From Pseudoneurospora amorphoporcata (Eukaryota; Ascomycota; Sordariomycetes; Sordariales; Sordariaceae): a stretch of 64,000 nucleotides of DNA. A model generated the notes under the pieces. It was not told the DNA's origin. It did not search any database and saw nothing but the letters and a program-made list of their open reading frames with translations. The stretch lies in contig MU859070.1 of assembly GCA_033297205.1 (NCBI GenBank), positions 186,001 through 250,000 on the forward strand. The letters are read 5' to 3'. Positions 47,510-60,688 of the stretch are shown piece after piece. Each line of letters starts with the position of its first letter. The stretch's first letter is position 1. The position numbers and the translations under genes are program-made.

Positions 47510-50500
47510 ATGTCGAACGACCCGTCAGTGCGCCGGCTGCTCCCGCAGACTTCGCAGATGGGTGCATTTACCTTCGCGCCGCCGGCTTACCAGCAACCGC
47601 CGCGCGAAACTCAGAAAAGTGCGACCCCTATCAGTCTCGTCTCCGGGATACCCCCCTCTGTCTTATTTGGAAAATAAGAGAACGCCCGTTAACCAGTCTG
47701 CTCTTTGGTTCTTTAGACTATGTCTTCGTTGACGAACACAATCGCCACAAGCGGTTGAAGGGTATGTGGTTTTTAGCATCTATCCCATCACAAGCAAGCA
47801 AGCGAACACACACCCACCCGATCGTGTTGTTTCCCTGTTGGAAGAATCCCTTTCCTGTCTTATGAAGGCACCAAGACATCAAGCACGACTTTGAGACTGA
47901 CTGTCACATTTAGTTATGAGAGCCTGCGAAGGATGCCGAAGAAGGAAGATCAAATGCGACGCCGCCACCACCAACACTTGGCCCTGTTCGGCATGCATCC
48001 GCCTCAAACTTCATTGCGTTCGGCCAAATGGATTTGATGGCGCTGCCGAGCCTCAGGTTTACGAACCTCCGCGTGCCCAGTTCGACTCGTCGCCTGTTCC
48101 GGAGAGTTATCAACAGCAGCAAATGGCCTTGACCGATCACCAACAGCTTCTCACGCACCCACAAGCTCCCAAAGCCACGCCCATATATCCTCCTCAGACT
48201 TCCTTCCAGGACACGGCAGCGCTGTACCATACCGTGCCGTACACGCAGCCGCAGGCTGTACCCCAAAACCTTCAATATGCTGCCGTGCACTCTGCATATG
48301 CGACCCCGGATTCCTTTCCGACGCCCCCCTCCATGCATCAGGTACCCCAGGTACAACAGCTACCTCAAATCTCTCAGCATCCGTCTTCACCCGAAGATTA
48401 TCAATCCGAATATGCCCAGCAGGACTTGGCAGACCTTCTGGGATCACTCAAGGTCGACGAAGCAGGAACAGGTGAGAAATAGCGACTGCTATTGGATTCG
48501 AGAACTTTTCAGGTCTAACATGGCTCTAGCTCCGTACCTGAATAGCAAAATGCGATCGGCCGATGATGAAGAGCCCTCCGTGGAAGAGACCGAAGAGGAC
48601 CAGTTTACAAAGAACCTACCGCCTCTGAGGGCGGGCAAGATTCGCATCCCGCCCGCTCTGATGCCGTCGGAAGATCTGTGTCTCCACTACTTTGATCTTT
48701 ACTTCACGCATACGCATCCTTATGTCCCAGTGCTGGACAAGAATCAGTTCTATCATCAATGGCACAATAACCGGGAGGCCATCTCGCCCCTCATCCTTGA
48801 GGCCATATTTGCGATTGCCAATCGCCTGGCTGATGATGCAGCGCAAGGCCAGCAATGGCTTTATCTAGCAACACGTACGGATCCCACCTTTGCTTCGTCT
48901 GATCATGAGCTAATGTGACACAGGCCATGCCGATTCGTTCTTGGATGTACCTCGATTAAGCACCCTCCAGGCATCACTGATCCTTCTCAAGGCGAGGGAG
49001 CAAGCACCGAAGAAGGGCTACTACTACCGCTCTTGGATGAGCATTGTCCAATGTGTTACAATGGCCAGGGACCTTGGGCTGGACGAGCACTATGCTGATC
49101 ACCAGGCCGGTCGATCATGTGGCTTAACCCCTGCGGAGTGTCAGTTGAGAGACAGGATTTGGCAGACTATCTTCATCGTGGAAATCATGATTGGTACCCC
49201 TCAAGGTAAGTCGAGAATATCTCTTTCTGACATATGAGATGCTGACGTTTTGCTAGGAAAAACGGATCTTGCGGTCGAAGAAGAGACTGTCAATTTTGAA
49301 GTCCCAAGACCTTTGCCCAACGGCGACACGTCCGAGTACCATGTTTCCCGAAACTTTGTTTACTTCTCCAGGGTTGTTCGGAACGTCTGCCGGATGAGCA
49401 GAGTTTATTCACGCCTTAAGAGAAACAAGGAGTGGGGCATCGATCCTGAGTTCGTTCAGATCAGACCCGCCATGGACGCATGGTTGACCGACCTACCACA
49501 CGACCTTCAGCTTGATTTCCCTGCTGACGGGTCTTCTCCGTGGTTGCCTTCCTCGTTCGTTGGCAATATGCATTCGTATTATCACCTCAGCATTATTTTG
49601 TTTTACAGGCCTCAGCTGGCTCATATGACGCCAACCGGCCCTGGAGGTCAATGGAAGCAGCACATGCTGGTTTCATACCGTGCCGCCAAGATGCTCTGCA
49701 GGCTACAAGAAGGCATTATCAACCAATTTGGCATTGCCGGGTTACAGTGCATGCAGCGAGGTATCAACTTCACGCTATACGCGGTCCTCGCTTGTATTGT
49801 ACTGCATTTAGTATGTCTTCTTCGCCTTTCTAGCGGTTTAGCCCCTTTCACCTAGTCTTGGCTCAGCCCTACTAATGTTGGCTTTAGGTCGCTTTGACAT
49901 CACCGGATCCGGCCCTCAACGCGGAGTCGCGAGAGTACTTCACACGTCATATGCGGGTATTAGAGAAATGTATGGGTGCTTGGCCAATGCCCGATATGCA
50001 GCGGCAGATTGATTCCGTTCGGGAGGCCTTTTCCCAGGATATCAGGAAGCCGTTTGTTTTAAAGCCTAGCTTCCCCTACGGAAGCCCATCTTCAAACTCG
50101 CATCCGAGCCCACCAGGGCCATCATATCGATCAGATATGTCGAGGACTGGTTCCATCGACCACCAGCTCGATCCGCATGTGCAACATGCTCACGTTAGTT
50201 ACACCACTCATCCCCTTTCACCGCCCATTTCGGTTGGCCCCATGGACAGCAAGAATGACTCCCATGATTTGCAGTCACTTGCCATGATGTCTTCCAGCCA
50301 CGGGACACAAGCGCCTTCCATGGCACAGACGATGCCACTGGCGGACGCCCCCGCCTGGAACCCGTCTCGCATTTTTGAGTAAGTCATTCCAGAGAGAAGA
50401 GCTCCATGTGTGGTTCTTTCGGTACTAACCGTTATCCTAGTCAATGGAATGCCCAGTTTGGCAACCCTCAGGTGCAGCATCCTTCTCAGCTCACCAACCA

Positions 50501-50744
50501 TGCCAGCCCATTATCTCTTCCCTCTTCTGGCGCCTCGGACACCAGCCTCCAAGACTTGCAGGCGGCCCAGGCCCAGCTTTCTCCCGTTTCACAGCATATG
50601 CCGCAGTACCCTACCCAACCAGTTCAGACCTTTGTCACCCCTGCAATGTGGCAAGAGTCTGTAGCTAGCGTCTATGAGGGAGGCCTCAAGCGCTCTTGGG
50701 GCGGCGATTACGATGGCCATATGTCAGTCAAGCGTAATCGATAA
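47510..50744 (+). CDS. Zn(II)2Cys6 transcription factor with fungal-specific TF domain
   Basis: Model join(47510..47618,47717..47761,47914..48471,48530..48874,48924..49205,49257..49810,49888..50378,50441..50744), 895 aa, seven introns of 98, 152, 58, 49, 51, 77 and 62 nt. The binuclear cluster starts at residue 56 (CEGCRRRKIKC, then CSACIRLKLHC; C-X2-C-X6-C-X9-C-X2-C-X6-C). The unusually conserved lead-in is VDEHNRHKRLKVMRACEG. A Gln/Pro-rich linker follows. The fungal-specific TF domain (about residues 270-640) shows HYFDLYFTHTHPYVPVLDK, SWMSIVQCVTMARDLGLDEH and HLSIILFYRPQLAH. A Pro/Ser/Gln-rich tail may activate transcription, and the protein ends in basic SVKRNR. It is a nuclear DNA-binding regulator; the target pathway cannot be told. 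The first exon boundary (donor GTGCGA) is the least certain. Confidence 0.9.
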
Positions 50745-51822
50745 CAGCTGGGCACTTCATCGCGCGCCGTAGGGCCGTCACACACATGCTCACGCCTATT
50801 CTAACACCTGCACAACCCGGCCTACGGGACGAGGACACGATATTGTCAGAATTGGATTATCTCTTGGTAAATGACATACCAAGTCAACGGCAGGTCAAAA
50901 ACGGCATGGCATGGCATATATGCTTGTGTAACACCAACAGGATTTCATTGATGTTATGATAACGACTTTCGACCTACGCATCAGCAAGAATGGGTTTCAT
51001 ATTTTTCAACAGCACAGGCAAAAATAAAGTATCTGTACCAAACACATTTGGGGATCGGGTAAGAAAAAGAAGAGAAAGTTCACTCGACGTTGTCTGGTAC
51101 AGCTCGGCAGGTAACAATCACCATGTCATCACATGGGGAGGGAAGCATTCTCATCCTCTGCGGACAGTATAGGTGGCGGAATCTGGGATTTTGAACATTA
51201 ATGAGGGGAGATTATTCTCATACATTCAACATCATTCTCCCGTGGTTGGGAATATGGATACCATTTTTTTTTTTTTTTTTGGCTATGCTTTTTTTAGCCT
51301 TTGTATTACTAGTTCTATATCACGGTCACGCGAAAGTTGTGTTACTTATCCATAGGGATGCTTTGCAGCTGTCTTGGAGTCGATAGTTGAAAGAGGTGGT
51401 GATGTAAGAGTTCAGATAAACTTTCGTGGTTGGATATGTAAAACGCCATGTTCTAGCTTGGACGGAATAGCTCTATGCTGAGCTGATGGTTGATGAGTTA
51501 AATGAAGCATTGGATGGGGGTAGTTGTATATGATATTTGTAGCGTAGAGAGAATTTGTATGTTTAATGGTCACTGGTTTCGAAAACACCGCCAACTTAGC
51601 AAGTCGGTGTGAATGTTACCCAGTATCACACACCCCGATACATTCATAAAGGTATATGATCTAGTACTGAAGACAAATCACGAGGGAGAAGAAGCAAGGC
51701 AAGTCCACGAGCTTAAAACAGATTTCCTTTCAGAGATACATATGGCACCAAACCGGCCCCAAAATATTCATACATAACTACAGACTCACTCTCTCTCTCT
51801 CTCACTCTTTCCCTAATAGTCC
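50745..51822. other. Intergenic between convergent genes
   Basis: 1.1 kb with the 3' flanks of the zinc-cluster gene and the two-TM protein gene. It holds a T17 run at 51264-51280 and a CT-repeat at about 51788-51803. No gene seen. Confidence 0.5.
51264..51280. repeat. Poly-T tract
   Basis: 17 consecutive T in intergenic DNA about 520 bases past the zinc-cluster gene stop. Confidence 0.9.
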
Positions 51823-53459
51823 TCACCTAACCTTCATCTTCTCCGCCTCCCTAACCGCCCTCTTCTCAATCAAACCCCGAATCTCCTCCCAAACCCTCGC
51901 CTCCTTCACACCCCTCTTCCCCGCGGTCTTCTGCGGGACATCAGTCACATAAAACTCGTTGACACTCTTGAATCGAGTCCACTCAAGAATCCTTTGCTTC
52001 CACCCTTGCTGTTTCTTGTCTTTAAGGGCCTGCTTTTGGGCTTGGAGTTGTTGGATTCTGAGTTGGTTGGAGGATAGCTTTTCGTTTTTGATCGCGGCAG
52101 AACCAGCACCAGCCGGACCAGCGCTGGCAGCAGCAGTGGGCTGATGATCAACCCTCACAAAATTCACCTTCTTGAACAATCCCCTCTGGGAAGAGGGAAC
52201 AGGTTTCAGGTCGGCTACACTGACGCTGGCGACGCGGGGCCTGCCGATAAGAGACATGGTGACGAATTCGAGACGGGAGGGCGATTGAGGAGGGAGAGAG
52301 CGGGCGAAGCGGAGGAGGACGTCAGACGACAAACGGGCGTAGGGGGGTATCTTGGTTAGGTGGATTTGGGCGACGAGGGGACGGGAGGAGTGAGCGAGGA
52401 AGAGGAAGGGGGTTAGGGCGCAGGTAAAGACTGTGGAGTCGTTAGTGATTGTTATGTAGGAGGGGAGGGGGAGGGTAGAAAGGGGTAGAGTAGGAAGGGA
52501 GAAGAGAAACGTACTGGCGATGCCTGCGAGGGGAGACCCATTAGCGATGTAAGCTGGGGCAACCAAGAGGCCGAAACCGAAGATTAGGACCGTGGTGAAT
52601 TTGAGGAGGATGATGAAGATAATTTCTATGTGGAAAGTATGTCAAATTAGCATGAGTTACAAGTTGGAGACGAGTTTGTGTGACTGAGGGTGAGTGAGTT
52701 CTTGCCGATGCCAGATCTGTAAGGATACCTCATGATATGAGATCTCGATCAAGTCACACTCATCCGTGTACCTTGAACCACACAACGCCCAGCCAAGGAA
52801 ACGGAGAAAATAACAAGAACGATAAATACTTACTCCCCTTGCCAGCATTGTATATAAGCAAACGCTCAGGATATTCTGCCATCATCAATTCCCACAATTA
52901 GCTTCATGAACACTTTACCTTTTGCTTCACCTTTCCCCTCCCGCTCTCACCAGTATGAGTGGGAAAACTCAGAAAAGAAAATCTCACCAAGCTTTGGCAC
53001 TTTAAGCTGCGGGACCCCATTTGTGGCAGTCGGTGGTAGCTGAGCCTGTTGTTCCCCTCCATTGCTGGCCTTTGATTCTCCGTTGCTAGCCTGTACTACT
53101 TCTCCCTTTCCCTTTTGCACTGCTTCCGATGACTGAATTGAAGTTGAAGCCAGTCTAATGGAACCAACTAGTTGCATCATCATCGACGAAGACTTCCACT
53201 TCCCACCGAGGACCCGGACTTTTGCTGTTGTAACTGCTGACGTCGTCTTCGGTGCCTGAGCCTGAGGACAAAGAAGTTGGGATTGCCATCGTAACTGTGA
53301 GGGGCAACGCCCGTGATAAGCGGCAACAACATTCACGGGTGATCCGAGCACTGTGGCAGCTGTTGTTTTCACTGTCGTCATGAGTGGCACTGGACGTGTG
53401 AGGCACCGTGGCAGATTGCCGCTGGTGGCGCCGAAGGGCGGCGGCGGCCGGACAAGCAT
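51823..53459 (-). CDS. Probable mitochondrial membrane protein with two TM segments (TMEM70/TMEM186-like?)
   Basis: Model complement(join(51823..52430,52515..52625,52834..52875,52988..53459)), 410 aa, introns of 112, 208 and 84 nt. The first about 150 residues are Ser/Thr/Arg/Lys-rich with few acidic residues, as in a long mitochondrial presequence. Splicing produces EYPERLLIYNAGKGKIIFII, then TM1 (LLKFTTVLIFGFGLLVAPAY), a short loop and TM2 (FTCALTPFLFLAHSS). A soluble domain follows (VAQIHLTKIPPYARLSSDVL, LIGRPRVASVSVADLKPV) and a basic C-terminal helix (QLQAQKQALKDKKQQGWK). The pattern 'RLLIY', hairpin of two TMs and matrix domain resembles the TMEM70/TMEM186/TMEM223 family, which assist ATP synthase and complex I assembly. 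That assignment is by topology only. The C-terminus is longer than in the animal proteins. Confidence 0.8.
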
Positions 53460-54356
53460 GGCGGGGCAAGGGCGGACAGAGAGGAAGAGGAAGAATGATG
53501 TGAGGGTATTTATGGCTCTTCCATACGGCTGGTTGCTACTGTGATCGCAACCTTGAGCTGTTTGCCAAATTGAAAAGGAAGAAGGGCAGAGAACCTTCGT
53601 TAGTTTAGAGCTTGTGTGAGCTAAGGAGTGAGTGGTGGTGGTTTAAGGTGACTGCCAAGCACGACCATCAAATTGCTAACTGGTCCGAGCTTCAGTACCT
53701 ACCCGTACGCACTTCAAACTGAAGGGACACCACCAGACTGGTGGTACCTTGTAGTTGGTACCTTAAACCTACAGTACAAATGGAGAGATCACTATCGTTA
53801 AGTTGAAAGAATGCTACTATATCGAATCGACAATGGATATAAACAAATGGTTCTTGCTAATAGCAGTATTCCCCTCATCAAGTGACAGCCTCAAGTAGCA
53901 AAGGTATCTCTGCGAAGAGCCCACTCTACTACGTTTGGCCCTCTCCAGACCCTCTCCCTGCTTGTCTCTTCCCCTTCTTAATACGCCTAACTTTGCTCAT
54001 ATCTCGTTCTGTGATAACGAACTGGATTCACACTTCATAATCAACCTAGTCCTGTTCTGTTCTGTTGATACCCACACGCTCCTTTGCCTAGGCTGTGAAA
54101 GAAACCAAAAAAAAAAAAAAGAAAAAAAAAAGAAAAAAAAAAAAAAAAAAAATGCCACAACTAAAGCAAAATCGTACCGTTCCCCAACAACTCCCTTTTG
54201 AATACCATCACCAAATTATCTGGACCAACACCCAACGCTGCAACTCAGAGCATATTTCTCCTGCAAAAAGGAGATGAAACCCTGAGGCCCGCCACAGAAA
54301 CACCCGTCATTCACCCTATCCTCTTCCAATCTCCAAGGACGCCCTTGACCACAATA
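53460..54356. other. Intergenic between two minus-strand genes, with A-rich tract
   Basis: This holds the promoter of the two-TM protein gene and the 3' flank of SIN3. An adenine-rich tract at 54107-54152 is the only notable feature. Confidence 0.5.
54107..54152. repeat. Long poly-A tract with two G interruptions
   Basis: 46 bases, all A except G at 54121 and 54132, about 205 bases downstream of the SIN3 stop. On the SIN3 coding strand it is a poly-T, so it is not a retroposed poly-A tail of that gene. Confidence 0.93.
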
Positions 54357-57300
54357 CTACTGTTGGGCGGCTTGTGGCTGTTGTGGGGGCTGCTGCTGCT
54401 GCTGCTGCTGCTGCGGCTCAACCATACCGATGCCTCCTTCTTTCCACTTTTGAAACTCGTCCTTGGCTGCCTGGACTTCCTCGTGGCTCAGGCCCTTCAT
54501 CCAGGAATTGTTCGTAACAAACTTCTCCTTGAGGCGTTCATCGCGCAGCTCTCTCTGGAAAACCTGCTTCTCCTCGTGGAATACCCTGTCCTCTTCCGAC
54601 TCGAAGGTGGTGGTGTTGTAGATGAACCACTCCGAAGTGAATTTCTCAAACACCATCTTGGACGAGTTGAGGCAAATTCTAATCACCAGGCCCTCATCAT
54701 ATGCAAGTGGCTTGGGTTTGTAATCCTCTTCGGAGATACCCTCCGTTGCCGCAGCGTGGTTGCGGGAGAGGAATACCCTCTGGAGTTGCTTCTTATCTAC
54801 TCCTTCCGTGGGTTCCTGACGCATGTAAGAGGAGATATAGTATTGCCATTGCTGGATGCGCTCCATCTCATCCATGTAGAAGGTGGTGTCTTCCTTCTTC
54901 AACCAGCGGACGGAAGCTTCCTTCTTGCCCGGATACTGATGACACGTTAGCATTTATTGTATTCAAGTTTCGTAGAAGGGATACTTACCCAGCTGATGAC
55001 GAACATATCGGCATCCTTGATGCACTTCTCCGCAAATTTACGAGCGCTGATCTCGTTCTGGAAGCTGGTTGTCTCCTGCTGGCGACTCTCCAAGTACGCC
55101 CTGACGAGCTCCTTGGTCTTCTCGCCCTTGGCATCTGGGTTGTTGCAGGCAAGACCAATGCGGCAAAGTGTCTTGAGCAGATCTTGGATAGTGTAAATTG
55201 TCCATCCCTTGCGAAGATAGTAATGTCGAAGCACGTCTTGATACCGACTCTCGTCAATCTCGCCGTTGATGAAATCCTCAATCAGCTCGACGGTGCGAGG
55301 CCAGAATGTCTCTGGATTCTTGTCGTCAAAGTAGTGCAGGCCTGGGTTGACCATGCCAAGAATCTTTGCGGGCTTAACAGCAGTCTCCCGGCGAATCTCC
55401 TCAAGAACGCTGTCTTTGCTGGCCTTGACGTCTTCGAGGCGCTTGTAAAGCGTCTGGAAAACAGTGAAGAACACATACATGTTCTGGTTGCAGTAGAAGT
55501 TGTACCAGGCACGGGCAAAGGGCGCATCTGCCTTCAGTTCACCATCGACATCGACAAGTCCATCAGGCTTGCCCTCCTTGGTGTTCTCCAAGACGATGGG
55601 ACCAATTGTGGGCAACCAGCGGTCATTCGAAACCTCGGGGACAGCCCGGTCTTCTGGCGCATCCGGCATCTCCTCCTCATTAGCAGACCCAACATCCGGT
55701 GTCGTCTCCTTGCTTCCTGATGCTGCGCTATCTTCTTTCTGGCCCCGGCTGCGACTGCCATTACGGCCTGGGTCAAGGACACCGCGAAGTAGATCGGACT
55801 TCTTACCGCGTCGCGTCCTGCCATTAGTGAGCTCAGTGGGCGCAGATTCTTCTTCATCCTCTTCTCCAGAATCTTGGTCGATGTCAGCAATTCTTTCTTG
55901 TACCTTCTCTTCCGGAAGGTCAAAGAATGCCGGGATGAATGTCTCAAAGAACTCCAAGATACGTCTCCTCTCAAGGGCGTTGTGCTGGCCACCGACATTC
56001 GCATAAATGACCATGAAGCGAAGGAGGTCAAGGAGAAGATCCTGGTCTTGGAACCCATACAGGAACTGGTGGCGAGGTATCTTCGCCTTGGTCGCCCGCA
56101 GTCGCCGTTGTTCTTCGTGCTTAGTCTTGATAACGTCGACCAGATGCTTGGCGGAAAGGTTGCGCTTGTCGTTCGTCTTAACCTGAATACCCATGTGGTC
56201 CAGGCTCTTGAGATGCATCGTTTCGGTTTGGCTCTGCCAGACTTTCTCCCATTCGCGCTATCGATCTGGTCAGCAAACAGATACTCTCAGCACAGGATGG
56301 GTTGAGAGAATGTTGGTCCGTACCTGTGTGAATCTCCACTCCTCATCTTTTTGTTTCAGACGAGCCATAACGATGGGCACGACAGCGAACGGGTTCTTAA
56401 ACATTTCATTGGCGACCTCACAGCCCTTCTCTGGCCCATATATCTTCTTCAACACTCGCTTGTAGATTGAAGTGCTTTGCCCACCAAGACCCGCAGGCAT
56501 CTTGAAATGTTGTCGCTCCGCAGGAGTAAGCGTGAGCATTTGTTGGGCAATCGGTTCCAGGAGCTGGATGCACTTTTGGTTGGCTTCGATGTAAAAGTCG
56601 TAATCGTGCCGCTCCTCTTCGATGCGATGAAGCCCCTCTTCGTAACCGTTCTTGCGATGCGCAACAAAGCCCGAATCTTCCGAAGCCCACGTCGGGTGTG
56701 AGGCCCAGCCATCGTTGAGGACCGAGTTGCATAGCTCGTCGCGACCGCTGCAAGGGCGGAGACGTTCCTGGAAAATCCATGTTGGTTAGCGCTCTTGTAA
56801 ACAAGAAAAAGAAAAAAAAAAAAGAAAAAAAAAGGGAGGAATAAATGCTACTAAGGGGAAAGGCACTCACCCGCCTAGGGAGAAGGCGATAGCTGGGACC
56901 GAAACCGCGGCAGTTGCTCAAGGAAACCTTGCCTGGCGGCGGTTCAGGTCGGTTCTCGACGATTTCTTCCGTGCCGGTGTGCCTGAGCATGTTCCTGAGG
57001 GTATTCAGCAATTCCGGGTTGCCACCCATAAAGTGGTTTGCTTTGTAGATCAACACATCCTTCTCGATCAAGTCAAGATTCCAGAGGTTGATGAGTTTCA
57101 TGAACTCGCCCATCGCGGTCCTGTTGCCAATGTGCTTCTTGACCCTTTCGAAAAATTGTACGTCATCCTGGCCGGAGGTCGAAAGCGGGATCGGACCAAG
57201 CGGTTCTGGCATGACAGGAGTCAATGTAGGTTCGACGAAGTTGCCATCGCCGGCGACGGGCTTGTGTGCTAATTTGGCTCGCTTGTTGGCGGGTGCCGCC

Positions 57301-59360
57301 GGCTGAATGGTTGATCGCAAACTCGAGACGGGCGGCTGCTCGGATGTGGGAGGTGCGGTGGTGGGAACGGTTTTCTCCACACGAGGACGCTTTTTGCTCT
57401 CCTTGCTGGCGCTCGGCGGAGGCGCAAAGTTGCCGACCGGTGGCATCTTGGGCTGCTGATCACGGGCAGGAAGGCCAGGTTGAGGAGTTGGCGTCGTAAC
57501 CGCCATCGCCGCGCTGTCTTCCGGGCGCTGCTGGCCGGCCGGTCGCGTTTGCGCGGCCGATTCAGGAAGAAATTGCTTAAAATCCTCGAGCAGGTCGGGC
57601 GCCGCGTGAAATAAAGTGGTCACTTGAGAATAGACGTCTTGAATGGGTTTTTGTTCGCGCTGGTAGGTTTGCAGAATTTCGAGAAATTGCTTGTAGATTT
57701 CGGGCTTGTCCTGGAAACGATTCTGCAAAAGAGTCAGTTCGAGTTCGCACTCAAGTTCCATGTCAAGTTCAGACGACGGAGTCTCCACAAGTGCTTCCCA
57801 GCCCCATCCTTGCCACGAAAACCGCTCCCACTTTTGCCGCCCCTGGCCAACGAGAATGCACTCACTTTGATCTTATTGACATAGCTAATCGCATGGTTAA
57901 ACTCAACTGGTCCCCGTTTTTCGATGATCGCTTGATGAGCCACGCTGCCGTTTGAGTTGGGCTGGCCTGCCACCGTTGGCGTGGGCGTGTGCGCATTTCT
58001 AGGCGCTGGCCCAGCATGGATGCCAACAGCCCCGTTCTGGCCAGCTGGGACGGATCTCTGCTGAATCGGACTGGCATTCTCGAAGGGTGCATTCTGGTTA
58101 GAGCCAGGGAATCCAGCAGGGCCATTCTGTGCAGGCACGCTATACGCCACCTCGGGGCTCTCAATGCTGTGCTGCACAGTTGATGGCGGCCAATTCCCTG
58201 GTCGTGCACTTAGGAAGGTCTGACCAGGACCTGATGTAGGTTGTGTAGGTTCGAGTTGTGGCGCGCGACTTCCACCGATCGAGAACGAGGTGGAGCCTTG
58301 AGGTGTCGTAACGCGAATGCTGTTCGGGTTGTTCTCCAAGCCGCACTCGATGCGGTAACCGGGTGGCAGGAATGTATTAAAGCCCTGGATTAGGTTTGGA
58401 TGGCCCGCGAATAGCTCGGAAACTCTTGTGATAACCCCAGGAGTGTTTATGCTGCTTCCGGTTAGCCTGCTTCTGGAGGAGACTGTCGAACACGGAGGGC
58501 CAACATACGTTTGGCTCTTGAAATCCTTCATGATGTCCAAGAACTTATTGTATACGTCTGGTTGCTCATGGAACTGGACCTTAACCTGATCGAGATAACT
58601 CAAAGCGTCCTGTGTGGAGAGTGCCGTTAGCATCCACTGGCGATTAAAATCGCACCCTGCCGACCGACTAGATGGATTTACTTACGTTAAGAATCGGTTG
58701 TTGACCTTGAGGCATTCCACTGGGGCCAGAAGGCATGGGGTGGCCGGCGCCCATGTTGGAGCCAAAGGGCAATTGTTGCATGCCACGCACACCATCCTGC
58801 TGTAACCCCCGACCGTTCTCCTGCTGGAGAGGGCCGCCGAAGATAGACGCCGGTCCGCCCGACCCTCCTAGAGAATTATTTGGGCCGCCGGGGCCGTGAG
58901 GCATTGGGGGCAACATTTGATGTTGGGTTGTAGGCGCAGCGCTAGGGCCGCCGTGTGGAGGATGCCGACCGGGTTCATGTTGTAACTGGGGGCCGAAAGC
59001 GGGAGCAGGTCCCGATGGTGCGCCGATAGGCATAGAAGGAGCGGAGCCTCCGTGATTGGCAAGCAGACCGCCAGGGCTATGAATGGTGGTTGCGACTCTA
59101 GAGGCAACCGGTTGGTGGATGGGGAGCGAGCCGGCACTGCTGTGGTGAGGGGTGGTGGCGGGTTGGTATGGTTCCCGGTGCTGACGTTCGGTGTCGTCGC
59201 GTTCCCGTTCTCGCTCGCGTTCGCGGGTCTGATCACGGTCTCTCTCTCGTCGTGCTAGTTCCTCCTGCTGGATGGCGCGATGTCTTTGCTCCTCGAGTTC
59301 GCGGTCGCGGTCGCGATCAAAGGGGCCACCGCCATGCAGAGGCTGGGGCTGGGAATTCAT
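54357..59360 (-). CDS. SIN3: Sin3 transcriptional corepressor (histone deacetylase scaffold)
   Basis: Model complement(join(54357..54935,54989..56257,56324..56767,56871..57722,57866..58451,58509..58609,58686..59360)), 1501 aa, introns of 76, 57, 143, 103, 66 and 53 nt. The N-terminus (1-225) is low complexity with an Arg/Glu/Asp repeat. PAH1 is at about 226-293 (DALSYLDQVKVQFHEQPDVY), PAH2 at about 440-510 (FNHAISYVNKIKNRFQDKPE) and PAH3 at about 639-700 (FFERVKKHIGNRTAMGEFMK). The HDAC-interaction region at about 720-885 has LSNCRGFGPSYRLLPRRERL and WASHPTWASEDSGFVAHRKN. The C-terminal Sin3 region follows and the protein ends in a poly-Gln/Pro run. Sin3 bridges DNA-bound repressors to Rpd3-type deacetylases in the nucleus. 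Length agrees with yeast Sin3 (1536 aa). Confidence 0.96.
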
Positions 59361-60688
59361 CGTGGCTGGACTGTTCGAAGGCTCTGGGGGGGTATGCGTC
59401 AGTTGCGATGCCGAGGACGCGCGAGATGCAAATATTTGTCAGGGTGATGTAGGAATGAGCTGAATGTGATGCGGAGCGCTGGTGGGGGATTTGGAGGGGA
59501 GCAAGGTTTGATTGCGCGATGAAGTCAATGTGGTGAAAAGGACAAGGCTTGAAAGCGGGAGTGTGATTGCGGCAGGCGCTTGCTTGCCTGCCTTCCATAG
59601 ATCGGCCTCACCTAGTTTGGCGAGGCGGGAGCCCTGGGAGCTCTCTCAGGGGACCAGGCAGGGCAGGGCAAAAGCTGGGCTGGAAGATGAACACGAAGAA
59701 GGGGAGGGGGCTTGGCGCGTACAGCTGCGACAGGTGTCATAGAACCTCTCTGCGACCATCGATGGACAATGTCCTCTAGATGCTTGAAAATGTTTTGACG
59801 TGACGACCTCGACTGGAGTTGGAATTTGGCCCGGCTGTCGACAACAAGGGCTTTGGTTCCGTAGATGATTTTAGCGACAAAGTGGATGTCGGGAATCAAA
59901 CGTAGCAAGCAGTAGGTTGTGTCGCAAGACCGGCAACCGGGGCGCAGATCTCTTTCCGCCTTTCCAACTGATAGCGATAAGGCGGCAAAATGTCGGCTGG
60001 GGCCCTCAGCCCGGCCCAAGCCCAAATCCAGCAAATCAGAGCTCAGAGATTTCGCTCCTTTGCTGCTCCTGACCCACCGAGGTTTCTTATCGTCCCGTCC
60101 CTACTCACCCCTTACCTTACGTATCTACAATATCGCCGATGGAGCCCGAATATGACACAAGGCGCGCATTTCAGGAAACGGGGCCGGGATTTGCAGTTCT
60201 TCGATCTCACGGTTGTTTGTTAAATATCAAAGCTGTTTGCAGATCCGGAGCTCATCAGTCAGATACAGCAGCAAGGAATTGTTTTTTATTCAGTCTTCGT
60301 GTTCTACCGCTTGGACGTTGTTTGGCCGATTCAGCGCCGTCAACGCGCGGTGTCATCATCGGCATCAGGCATTCGTCTCATACGCGGTGGGTCCCGCTTG
60401 AAGACCTGCCGGCGGCTACCGCCTACCGTAACGGGTCCTCAGTTCTTAGAGACGAACGGACAGAATCCACAAACATCTCCGATAACGTTTGTTATCGTGC
60501 GGTGAGCTTTCCGCTTATCACAGGGCTGGGCTTCCTCCTGCTGTAGTCCATATTCGCTAAATCCAAAATCTTTATTTGCTCAAACGGTTGAATCAATCTA
60601 ACGCGGTGGTTTCCTCCCGTCAATGACAGTCCACGGTTTAGTACTCATGTCCTGGTTCATACTCGAAAGTTCCCCTCGTCAACTCCTT
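59361..60688. other. SIN3 promoter/leader and 3' flank of the FAS1 gene
   Basis: 1.3 kb without an accepted gene. Pyrimidine-rich stretches on minus near 59460-59530 suit a SIN3 leader. Confidence 0.45.

Noticed and set aside
47376..47732. Alternative N-terminus of the zinc-cluster protein from ATG 47376
   Set aside because: Splicing from its frame at the 47619 donor gives the wrong phase for the next exon (phase 0 against the required 1). It was kept only as an upstream ORF.
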